Assembly: GCF_000828715.1 (NCBI RefSeq)
Contig: NZ_AP014583.1
Coordinates: 2,850,001-2,914,000, forward strand
DNA: 64,000 nucleotides
From: Winogradskyella sp. PG-2
GTDB taxonomy: Bacteria > Bacteroidota > Bacteroidia > Flavobacteriales > Flavobacteriaceae
Reading direction: 5' to 3'
Shown here: positions 7,253 to 14,727 of the stretch, one piece after another
Layout: each line of letters starts with the position of its first letter
Position numbering within the stretch: position 1 is the stretch's first letter
Position numbers and translations under genes: made by a program
The notes under the pieces: generated by a model
Told to the model about the DNA's origin: nothing
Seen by the model: only the letters and a program-made list of their open reading frames with translations
Databases searched by the model: none

Positions 7253-8225
7253 TTTTAATGTTTAATAAGAATTCAAAAACTTGTAAATAAGCATTTTTTT
7301 TTGCGTTTAAATCTCCTTCAGCGGTACCTCCAAATTCATATTCGTAGTTCTTTCCATTAATATTGATTTTTCCGATTCTTAAATCAGACAATTGCTTTGG
7401 ATTTGTAGATATGGAATGTCCAGCGTTCTGATATTTAATACTTTTAAAATTATATTTAAAATTGTTGTTGGTCAATCTATTTTCTATCATATCGGCCATT
7501 TTTGCTGATGGCCAAACTTTATCATCTACTCCAGAGAAGAGTAAAATAGGACCTTTGATTAACTCTACTTTAATATGGCTCTTATGGGTTGAATCAATCT
7601 TAGATAAACCATTTTCCCAATAGTCCAACATTCTTATTTTCTCTGTATCGTTTCCAGAAATTTTAGTCATAGGTAAATACGGAATATCAATTCCGTTATA
7701 TTTCCAACTTGCTTTTAATTCATTAGAATTATAAGGTAAAACAGTATTTGACCAAGAAACAGAACTTGGTGTGTAAGCAATAACTCCGCTTACCATATCT
7801 GGAAATATTGAAGCAATTATTAAAGCTAATTCTGCATTTCTTGATGCTCCCATTACAATAATCTTTTTTGGGTCAACAGATTTTTGTTTTCTTATCCAAT
7901 TTAATGCACTTTCAAAGTATTCTAAATCAATTTCCTCTGGTAAATTCGGCAAACCTTCTTTTCCTATGTAAGGCAATGATATTCCAACCATTTCTTTATT
8001 TGCGATTTCTTGAGACCAATAATCTCCCCATTGTCCGCCACCAATAAGAACAACTGCTGTTTTATTTTCAATATTTTCTTTTGCAAAAAAATTCACTTGA
8101 AAACCGTTTTCGTTTATTGGTTTAGGTTTTATTCCATTAAAAAGAATGCTGTCTATAACTAAATATGAGATAATAATTATAGCGATAACTCCAATAGAAA
8201 TAATTAACTTCCTGTTTATTCTCAT
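7245..8225 (-). CDS. Membrane-anchored alpha/beta hydrolase, BAAT/acyl-CoA thioesterase C-domain type
   Basis: A 326-residue protein if begun at ATG 8225 (MRINRKLIISIGV). The frame stays open to 8294, but those extra 23 codons run into repeat B and are rejected. An N-terminal hydrophobic segment (about 9-27) anchors the enzyme outside the cytoplasm. The nucleophile elbow is MGASRNAEL, i.e. GxSxN where the family normally has GxSxG. The acid is in FSGVDDKVWPS and the His in NAGHSIS. BAAT-type domains cleave or transfer acyl groups; the substrate is unknown. It is translationally coupled to the small membrane protein downstream. Confidence 0.75.
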   Translation of the reverse strand: MRINRKLIISIGVIAIIIISYLVIDSILFNGIKPKPINENGFQVNFFAKENIENKTAVVLIGGGQWGDYWSQEIANKEMVGISLPYIGKEGLPNLPEEIDLEYFESALNWIRKQKSVDPKKIIVMGASRNAELALIIASIFPDMVSGVIAYTPSSVSWSNTVLPYNSNELKASWKYNGIDIPYLPMTKISGNDTEKIRMLDYWENGLSKIDSTHKSHIKVELIKGPILLFSGVDDKVWPSAKMADMIENRLTNNNFKYNFKSIKYQNAGHSISTNPKQLSDLRIGKININGKNYEYEFGGTAEGDLNAKKNAYLQVFEFLLNIKND

Positions 8226-8246
8226 AGTTGGTCTTAGGTTGTTGCT

Positions 8247-8482
8247 AACGCCCACTGTGTATGGCGTAGTGAGGCGCGCCTCACGGAAAGCCATTGTTGC
8301 GCCTGATTAGCTATACACGCTGTTGTGTGTAGTATCGTTCGGAGTTCTCGTAGACTCGACTAAATATACATAAAATTGGCGAGGTGCGACAAACAGTGGG
8401 CGTTGGTATGTAATTAGTAGAAGGGCAGCGTTTGGAAAACGCGATTCTACGTGCCGTAGGCAATTATATACCAACTTTAGTG
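8247..8482. repeat. Copy B of the ~237-bp near-identical structured repeat
   Basis: Direct-orientation partner of 6421-6657. The 16-bp palindrome and the 11-bp inverted repeat are kept intact; one arm of the 15-bp inverted repeat has a base change and loses a terminal G. It is preceded by GTTGCTAAC (8241-8249), the inverse of GTTAGCAAC at 6768-6776. The two copies frame the hydrolase/membrane protein pair. Confidence 0.9.
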
Positions 8483-8530
8483 ATATGAGGCCGTTTTAAT
8501 GCCTTATATCAGACGTTAAGCGAAGTTAAC
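8473..8530. repeat. Imperfect hairpin, recombination-site-like, beside repeat B
   Basis: TGATATGAGG (8481-8490) pairs with CCTTATATCA (8502-8511) with one G-T pair; AAC (8473-8475) lies on one side and GTTAAGCGAAGTTAAC (8515-8530) on the other. The tail matches 768-781 closely. It lies just 3' of the esterase gene (8578-9405). Confidence 0.45.
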
Positions 8531-8577
8531 TTTTTAAAAACAGAAAGTCAATACGTAGAACTACGTAATTTTTATAA

Positions 8578-9405
8578 TCAGTCTATTGTTTTAAACAAAA
8601 CCTCAAAAGCAGTATAAACTGCTAAATGCAAAGCATCTCCATGGTCTTGGTCTTCTAAAAATTTAAAGAAGACCTCTGTATTCTCTTTTCTATTAGCTTC
8701 TAATTTTTTGTAAAGTAATTTCGCATCACGTTCCATAATATCTCCTTCTTTACCAACAGCAACATAAATTTTCTTTTCAGTGCTATAAGCTTTTGGAGTT
8801 AGCTTTAATAAGGATTGGTCGTCCCACCAGAGGCTTGGACTTACTATGATATAGTTATCAAATAACTCTGGTCGCTTAAATAATATTTCTGTTGCTAACA
8901 AGCCACCAAGCGATTGCCCAATGATAGTTTTAGTGTCGTTAATTCTGTACTTATTTTGAATAAAAGGTTGTAGATCTTTTTCAATAAAGCCCATAAAATC
9001 TTCAGATTTACCAGAGGTAGGAAAGTCTTTTTTGTCTTGAGCTATAGTTGTTGGATAGGTAAAATCTCGTTTTCTATCGACATTAGTAATCCCAACAACA
9101 ATAGATTCTGGTACCATATTTATCCAAGAAAATGAGCCAAATTGTACTATACCAGCAACGTGGATAAAGTCTTCATCTATAGAACCGTCTAATAGATAAA
9201 TTACAGGATAGGTTTTTAATGAATCTAATTTATAGCTCTGAGGTAAGTAAATGTTTAGTGTTCTGTTTTCATTTAAGATTTTAGAATGTATCGATACCGT
9301 TTCACCAATATTTATTGGCTTGATAGAGTTAGCTTTACTTTGACCAATAATCTTAAACGGAATTATAACTATTACTAATAGGCAAAGCGCATTAAATATT
9401 TTCAT
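8578..9405 (-). CDS. Exported esterase-D/IroE-like alpha/beta hydrolase
   Basis: A 275-residue protein with signal peptide MKIFNALCLLVIVIIPFKIIGQS. It has the putative-esterase fold: LNIYLPQSY, YPVIYLLDGS, the nucleophile elbow GQSLGG (intact, Ser catalytic), VSPSLWWDD and the His in DQDHGDALH. Members include ferri-siderophore esterases (IroE/Fes) and S-formylglutathione-hydrolase-like enzymes, so it likely cleaves esters in the periplasm or at the surface. The siderophore substrate of IroE cannot be assumed. It is a different branch of the superfamily from the hydrolase at 7245-8225. Confidence 0.82.
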   Translation of the reverse strand: MKIFNALCLLVIVIIPFKIIGQSKANSIKPINIGETVSIHSKILNENRTLNIYLPQSYKLDSLKTYPVIYLLDGSIDEDFIHVAGIVQFGSFSWINMVPESIVVGITNVDRKRDFTYPTTIAQDKKDFPTSGKSEDFMGFIEKDLQPFIQNKYRINDTKTIIGQSLGGLLATEILFKRPELFDNYIIVSPSLWWDDQSLLKLTPKAYSTEKKIYVAVGKEGDIMERDAKLLYKKLEANRKENTEVFFKFLEDQDHGDALHLAVYTAFEVLFKTID

Positions 9406-9432
9406 AACTATTAATTAGGTTTTATTCCATGA

Positions 9433-10311
9433 TTAATTTAGCGCTTTATTTCTATATCGCGCTTGCCGAGTAAGTTTCATGGAGCGCAAAAAATCTAAAT
9501 AGTAATTTTTTCTTAAGTCTTCATTAATAGCACCAGATTTATTACCATTAAAGCCAGATATGATAAAATTGTTTTTATTGTTCTTAGTTAATACAATAGA
9601 GATGTCTTCATTATAAAATTTATATTCTATAAGATTATTTTTATCGTAATAATCACCAACCATAAAGTTTGGTTTGTTCATTTCATCATGCAATAATTCT
9701 ATGCCTGATCTCTCTTTAGCGTAAGCATAAAAATTTTGAATAAACCTTAAAGTAGCTTCATCGCAAATAGATTTTAGTGGGTCTAGGTTTTGAGTTAAAA
9801 AGTAATCTTTTACTCGAGGTAAAAACCTATTAACGACTTTTAGAATAGAGTCTACTCGTGGTTTGAGTCTCTTTTGTTTATTGTAATTTTTAATTTTATT
9901 CTTCGCTTTAGTGATGCGTTCTTCTGTTGGGAATATGCTATTTTCACCTTTTACTCTCCAGTTTTTGTCGCCGTCTTTGCATAAGTGTATTTTGTAGTAT
10001 TCTATACTTGTCATTTCACAGCTGGCACAATCACCATTTATATCTACAGACTTTACGCGCATTCTTAAATCTGCTCTTATGATTCGGGTTTTGAGCATTT
10101 GTTCGTATTTATGATGCAGCATTATAAGACGAAAAAGCGAATCACTTGCAACAGCTTTTAATTCTAAGGAATCATTGGCTCTTAAGTTTATTCTTCCATT
10201 AATAAAACGGTTACAGGTTTCTTTTACGTTTTCTGCTTCGGTCTGAGCATATCCAGAAACCATGAAAGCAAATATTACGAGTACTATAAACTTAGATTTT
10301 AAGGTATACAT
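9433..10311 (-). CDS. Exported protein of unknown function
   Basis: A 292-residue protein with signal peptide MYTLKSKFIVLVIFAFMVSGYAQ. The first half (about 25-125) contains a Cys pair in NGDCASC and a strand IEYYKIHLCKDGDKNWRVKGE that recalls the NTF2-like/DUF4878 fold. A basic helical linker follows (RITKAKNKIKNYNKQKRLKP), then a second half of similar style. I do not recognise a named family. It ends 4 bases before the rdgB start codon's side and shares rdgB's direction, so the two may be co-transcribed. Confidence 0.6.
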   Translation of the reverse strand: MYTLKSKFIVLVIFAFMVSGYAQTEAENVKETCNRFINGRINLRANDSLELKAVASDSLFRLIMLHHKYEQMLKTRIIRADLRMRVKSVDINGDCASCEMTSIEYYKIHLCKDGDKNWRVKGENSIFPTEERITKAKNKIKNYNKQKRLKPRVDSILKVVNRFLPRVKDYFLTQNLDPLKSICDEATLRFIQNFYAYAKERSGIELLHDEMNKPNFMVGDYYDKNNLIEYKFYNEDISIVLTKNNKNNFIISGFNGNKSGAINEDLRKNYYLDFLRSMKLTRQARYRNKALN

Positions 10312-10315
10312 AAAA

Positions 10316-10891
10316 TTATAATGAATTTAAGTAGTCAATAAGGAGCGTTACTGCCTTTCCACGATGCCCAATCTTATTTTTTTCATCTAAGGAAATCTCA
10401 GCAAATGTTTTGGTATAACCTTTAGCTTTAAAAATAGGGTCGTAACCAAAACCACCTTCTCCATGTTTTGTTGAGGTAATTTCGCCTGTACAAACTCCAG
10501 TAAAGGTTTTTAATTTACCTTTAAGATGTAAGGCAACAACGGTTTTAAACTGAGCGCTTCTAGAGTTTTTATTTTCTAATTCTGATAGCAATTTATTCAT
10601 ATTGTCTTCTGCATTACGTTGTGGACCAGCATAACGTGCAGAATACACTCCGGGTTCGCCATTTAAAACTTCAACCTCTAAACCTGTGTCATCAGCGAAG
10701 CAATCGTAACCGTAGTTAGTTTTTACATATTCAGCTTTTTGTATAGCATTGCCTTCAATTGTTGGCTGAGTTTCAGGAATATCTTCAATACATAAAATGT
10801 CTGCTAAACTCAAAAGTTTAATATGGTTTGGAATGAGTTCTTGAACCTCCTTAAGTTTGTTACCATTATTAGTTGCGAAAACGAGTTGCAT
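10316..10891 (-). CDS. rdgB: Non-canonical purine NTP pyrophosphatase, RdgB/HAM1 family
   Basis: A 191-residue house-cleaning enzyme that hydrolyses dITP, XTP and ITP to monophosphates, preventing their incorporation into nucleic acids. The family signature is complete: FATNNGNKLKEVQ at the N-terminus, FADDTGLEVEVLNGEPGVYSARYAG in the middle, and GGFGYDPIF plus AEISLDEKNKIGHRGKA at the end, giving the metal-binding Asp and the base-specificity Asp/Arg. Length is normal for the family. It is divergent from the glycan operon at 10977. Confidence 0.95.
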   Translation of the reverse strand: MQLVFATNNGNKLKEVQELIPNHIKLLSLADILCIEDIPETQPTIEGNAIQKAEYVKTNYGYDCFADDTGLEVEVLNGEPGVYSARYAGPQRNAEDNMNKLLSELENKNSRSAQFKTVVALHLKGKLKTFTGVCTGEITSTKHGEGGFGYDPIFKAKGYTKTFAEISLDEKNKIGHRGKAVTLLIDYLNSL

Positions 10892-10976
10892 AATTATTTG
10901 ACTTTAGTGCTTCAAAGATATAGTAATATATTTTTTGAATTATAATGTTTAGCTTTGAGAATAAACGATAAAAAAA

Positions 10977-12770
10977 ATGCGCTACACAATTTTTGCTTTA
11001 TTAATCTCTTTTAATTTATACTCACAAACTACAGTAGAAAAAGATAGTAGCGGTTGGAATTTATTAGTTGACGGAAAACCCTTTAAAGTTAAAGGTGCAA
11101 CTTTTGGTTACGATAAGGATGTTGAGAACTATGATGTCTATTTTAAGGATTTAAAGTTTTTAGGAGTCAACACCATTAGGACATGGGCAACTGGAGACAA
11201 TACACCACAATTATTAGATGCTGCACAGGCAAATGGAATTAAAGTGATGGTTGGTATATGGATGCGTCATGGCAGACCAGGTATGGAAGATGATGATAGT
11301 TTTAATTATCTCAATGATAAGTTAGGTATGGAAGCTATGTATAATACTGCTATAGAAACTGTTGAAAAATACAAAGACCATCCTGCAGTTTTAATTTGGG
11401 GAATTGGTAATGAAGTTTACCTAAATATGGCTACTGATGAAGAAAAATTAGCCTATTCTAAGTTTTTGGAACGTATTTGTGGTGACATAAAATCTATAGA
11501 TTCTAACCACCCGATTACATCAGTTGAGGCTTGGACTTTTGGTTTATATTGGTGGGAAGAACACGTCCCATCATTAGATATTTATGGTTTAAATAGTTAT
11601 GGTGCTGGTGCAGGTTTTTTGCAAGCTGAATTAGAGAAACGAAATATTGATAAGCCTTATGTAATTACCGAATTTGGAGTTACTGGGGAATGGGATATAA
11701 AGAATGAAAAACATGGTATTAAAGTAGAGCCAACTGATAAAGAAAAGTACGATGCAATCTCAAATGGTTATAACAGTTGGATAGCTAATAAATCTAAATG
11801 TTTAGGAGTCTATATGTTTCATTACAGTAGCGGAAATAATTTTATGGCTCCATGGTTATTTACCCATGTTAATAATTTTAAAAGACCGCAATATTGGGCT
11901 ATAAGAAAGGCATTTACAGGTAATGATCCGAAAAATAATGTTCCTCAAATAATTAATTTTGAATTGCCAGATAAAACCTTTTCTAGCGAAAATTGGATTC
12001 CGGTAATTTTGAAAGTTTCAGATATTGAAAATGACGAATTAGAAGTTAGTTTTTCTTATAATCAGCGCACAGGAAGTAGAAAGCGACGAGACCAAGTACT
12101 TTCGCTAAATCATAGAGGTAACTTTAATGATGGTTTTGAAATTCAGATACCAAAAGAACATGGAGCAATAAAAGTCTATGTTCATGTTAAAGATGACAAT
12201 TCAAATTTAGCAGTAGCATCGACTTCAGTTATGTTGCATAATAAAGAAGCTAGTCTCAAAAAGTATAAAGTGCCTAAAGTAGATTTACCTTTCTATGTTT
12301 ATAGAGAGAATAAAGAGTTGCCTTATTTGCCATCAGGTTATATGGGAAATTATAAAGACATGGTTGTGGATTTAAATTCTAAAGACGAAGCACATTCTGG
12401 TGAAACATCTATTAGAATAAGTTATAATACTGAAGGTGGTTGGTATGGGCTCGCACTTGTAGATCCTGCAAATGATTGGGGAGATATCCTTGGTGGTTAT
12501 GACATTAGCGATGCCAAAACATTTAGTTTTTGGGCAAAATCTAATTTTGATGTCCATGCTACGATTGGATTTGGTCTAATTGATACTGATAAACCATTTC
12601 CTGATACTGCTAAGAAGTCACTTAAAATAAAATTAACAGACGAATGGAAGAAGTTTATTATAAAAACTAAGAAGTTAGATTTGAGTTGCATTCGTTCTGG
12701 TTTGGTTTTGTTCTCTAATGGAAATGGTTACCCATATAAAATCTATATAGATGACGTTGTTTTTGAATAA
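10977..12770 (+). CDS. Exported TIM-barrel glycoside hydrolase (GH2/GH5-like clan A)
   Basis: A 597-residue protein with signal peptide MRYTIFALLISFNLYSQ. Residues about 25-315 form a clan-A TIM barrel: KVKGATFGYD, FLGVNTIRTW, acid/base Glu146 in WGIGNEVYL and nucleophile Glu232 in VITEFGVTG. This architecture hydrolyses or transglycosylates beta-glycans with retention. After a linker there is an Ig-like sandwich (VPQIINFELPDK... about 325-420) and a C-terminal jelly roll (about 435-597) that looks like a carbohydrate-binding module. It heads a four-gene operon; the kinase gene starts 20 bases before its stop. The exact GH family and substrate are uncertain. Confidence 0.82.
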   Translation: MRYTIFALLISFNLYSQTTVEKDSSGWNLLVDGKPFKVKGATFGYDKDVENYDVYFKDLKFLGVNTIRTWATGDNTPQLLDAAQANGIKVMVGIWMRHGRPGMEDDDSFNYLNDKLGMEAMYNTAIETVEKYKDHPAVLIWGIGNEVYLNMATDEEKLAYSKFLERICGDIKSIDSNHPITSVEAWTFGLYWWEEHVPSLDIYGLNSYGAGAGFLQAELEKRNIDKPYVITEFGVTGEWDIKNEKHGIKVEPTDKEKYDAISNGYNSWIANKSKCLGVYMFHYSSGNNFMAPWLFTHVNNFKRPQYWAIRKAFTGNDPKNNVPQIINFELPDKTFSSENWIPVILKVSDIENDELEVSFSYNQRTGSRKRRDQVLSLNHRGNFNDGFEIQIPKEHGAIKVYVHVKDDNSNLAVASTSVMLHNKEASLKKYKVPKVDLPFYVYRENKELPYLPSGYMGNYKDMVVDLNSKDEAHSGETSIRISYNTEGGWYGLALVDPANDWGDILGGYDISDAKTFSFWAKSNFDVHATIGFGLIDTDKPFPDTAKKSLKIKLTDEWKKFIIKTKKLDLSCIRSGLVLFSNGNGYPYKIYIDDVVFE

Positions 12771-13848
12771 TCAAATTATTTCAACTGCACCAGCAAGAAT
12801 CTGTTTGTTTGGAGATCATCAAGATTATTTGCAACTGCCTATTATTGCATGTGCTATAGATAGATATATAAGGATTAAGGCTAAGCCCAATGATAATAGA
12901 ACACTTCACATTTTTAAACACGATTTAAACCAGGAAGATGTTATTCAACTTAATGAACCAGTTAAAATTATCAAAGAAGATTATTTAAGATTATCTCTAA
13001 TAGTTTTAGCTAGATATAATTGTATTCCCAATCAAGGATATGATGTCCATATTTCGGGTAATATTCCTATTAATTCTGGTCTGTCTAGTTCATCTGCTTT
13101 AACTGTAGCATGGGTACAATTCTTAATTGAAGCTTTTGGTATTAATGAGGCTGTTTCTCCAATGTTTGTGGCAAGACTTGCCTACGAAATAGAAGTTATT
13201 GAGCAAAACACCTCTGGAGGTAAAATGGACCAATACAGTATTAGTTTGGGGCATAAGATATTTATGAATACAAAGACAGATGCTATTCACAACTTTACAA
13301 ATATTTTAGAAGGTATGGTAGTTGGTGATTCTGGGGAAGGAAAGGATACTTTAGGCACATTGTCGCATTTAAAAGGTGATGCTTGGAAAGCCATAAATCA
13401 AGTAAAAGCCAAATATTTGGATTTTGATATTACCACTATGAATATTGCGGATTTAGAGAAATTTATGCCTATTGTTAACGAAGCATTACAGCCTATTTTT
13501 GAAGCCGCTGTTCTTAATTATAGTATTACTAAGAATGCAGAAAAAGCGCTTCTAGAAACATATATAGATTATAGTCTAATAGGTGATTTAATGAATCAGC
13601 ATCATGCACTTTTAAGAGATAATTTATTAATCACAACACCTAAGATAGATGCGATGATAAATGCGGCTTTAAAAGCTGGTGCTTATGGAGCAAAGATTGT
13701 GGGTTCTGGTAAAGGTGGTTGTATTGTAGCCTTATCACCCAAAGCGAAAGAGGAGGCTATAATTTATGCCATTAAAAATGCTGGAGCAAAGGATGCCTTT
13801 TTAGTAAAAGAAAGTGAAGGAGCACATATATTATCTCAAATTAAATGA
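12751..13848 (+). CDS. GHMP-family sugar kinase (galactokinase/glucuronokinase-like)
   Basis: A 365-residue cytoplasmic kinase. Motif 1 is APARICLFGDHQDYLQLP (13-30), the sugar-recognition segment seen in galactokinase-type GHMP enzymes (galactokinase itself has GEHTDY). The P-loop is INSGLSSSSAL (107-117), followed by SGGKMDQYS, and motif 3 is KIVGSGKGGCIVAL. Such enzymes phosphorylate the anomeric hydroxyl of a free sugar. It overlaps the upstream glycosidase by 20 bases, and its stop overlaps the nucleotidyltransferase start (ATGA). The operon therefore encodes sugar release, C1 phosphorylation and nucleotide activation. The sugar is not identified. Confidence 0.83.
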   Translation: MTLFLNNQIISTAPARICLFGDHQDYLQLPIIACAIDRYIRIKAKPNDNRTLHIFKHDLNQEDVIQLNEPVKIIKEDYLRLSLIVLARYNCIPNQGYDVHISGNIPINSGLSSSSALTVAWVQFLIEAFGINEAVSPMFVARLAYEIEVIEQNTSGGKMDQYSISLGHKIFMNTKTDAIHNFTNILEGMVVGDSGEGKDTLGTLSHLKGDAWKAINQVKAKYLDFDITTMNIADLEKFMPIVNEALQPIFEAAVLNYSITKNAEKALLETYIDYSLIGDLMNQHHALLRDNLLITTPKIDAMINAALKAGAYGAKIVGSGKGGCIVALSPKAKEEAIIYAIKNAGAKDAFLVKESEGAHILSQIK

Positions 13849-14687
13849 TTAATAGATTAATTATACTCGCTGGAGGAGCTTCTTCTCGCATGAAAAATTC
13901 GCAGGCTGAAAGTGTGTTGGATGCCGAGCAGATTCAACAAGCTAATCAACGTTCTAAAGGTTTAATTGAGGTTGATGACACAGGAAGATCATTGCTGGAT
14001 TATTTATTGAAAAACGCACAAATAGCAGGTTATAAAATAGTATACATTATTACAGGGAAAGATTCGAGTATGTTTAGAGCACGTTATAAGCATCACGCTG
14101 AGTTAAAAATTAAATTTGCTATACAATATATACCAGAAGATAGAGTAAAACCTTTAGGGACTGCAGATGCCGTTTATCAAACACTAGAGCAATATCCTGA
14201 ATTAAAAAAAAATCAATTTTCCGTCTGTAATAGTGATAATTTATATTCTGTTAATGCACTTCAGTCCTTGCTTAATATTAAATCACAAAATGGATGTATT
14301 GCTTATGATAGAGATTATCTTGAGTTTTCAATAGATAGAATTTCAAAATTTGCAGTAATGCAATTTGACCATAATTACCAACTTCTAAATATTATAGAAA
14401 AGCCAGATTTAGAAAAAGTTAAGAACTATAGAGATGTGGAAGGAAAAATAAGAGTTAGCATGAATATTTTCACTTTTGATGGCTCTATCAGTTTTCCTTT
14501 TTTTAAAGATTGTCCAATTCACCCAGAACGTAATGAAAAAGAAATTCCGACAGTTATATCTCATATGCTTAAAGTCAACTCTAAAAGTATGCTTGGCATC
14601 CCATTAGCTGAACATGTGCCAGATTTAACGAGTAAAGAAGATATTATAAAAATGAGTGACTACCTGCGAAAGAATTTCAATTCTTAA
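13845..14687 (+). CDS. Sugar-1-phosphate nucleotidyltransferase
   Basis: A 280-residue protein of the NTP-transferase fold. It opens with INRLIILAGGASSRMKNS (nucleotide-binding G-rich loop), has LGTADAVYQTLEQYP at about 105-119 and the metal-site Asp in FSVCNSDNLYS, and a substrate segment LLNIIEKPDL. It would join a sugar-1-phosphate to a nucleoside triphosphate. It is coupled to the preceding kinase by an ATGA overlap, making a kinase/pyrophosphorylase pair of the salvage kind, comparable in logic to the fused fucokinase/GDP-fucose pyrophosphorylase of Bacteroides. Nucleotide and sugar specificity are not readable by eye. Confidence 0.85.
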   Translation: MINRLIILAGGASSRMKNSQAESVLDAEQIQQANQRSKGLIEVDDTGRSLLDYLLKNAQIAGYKIVYIITGKDSSMFRARYKHHAELKIKFAIQYIPEDRVKPLGTADAVYQTLEQYPELKKNQFSVCNSDNLYSVNALQSLLNIKSQNGCIAYDRDYLEFSIDRISKFAVMQFDHNYQLLNIIEKPDLEKVKNYRDVEGKIRVSMNIFTFDGSISFPFFKDCPIHPERNEKEIPTVISHMLKVNSKSMLGIPLAEHVPDLTSKEDIIKMSDYLRKNFNS

Positions 14688-14727
14688 TAATTAGAATTAT
14701 TTTTAAAATTACTAATCACAATCTATC

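Noticed and set aside
8226..8294. N-terminal extension of the hydrolase into repeat B
   Set aside because: The extra 23 codons fall in repeat DNA with no signal peptide; ATG 8225 begins a normal membrane anchor.
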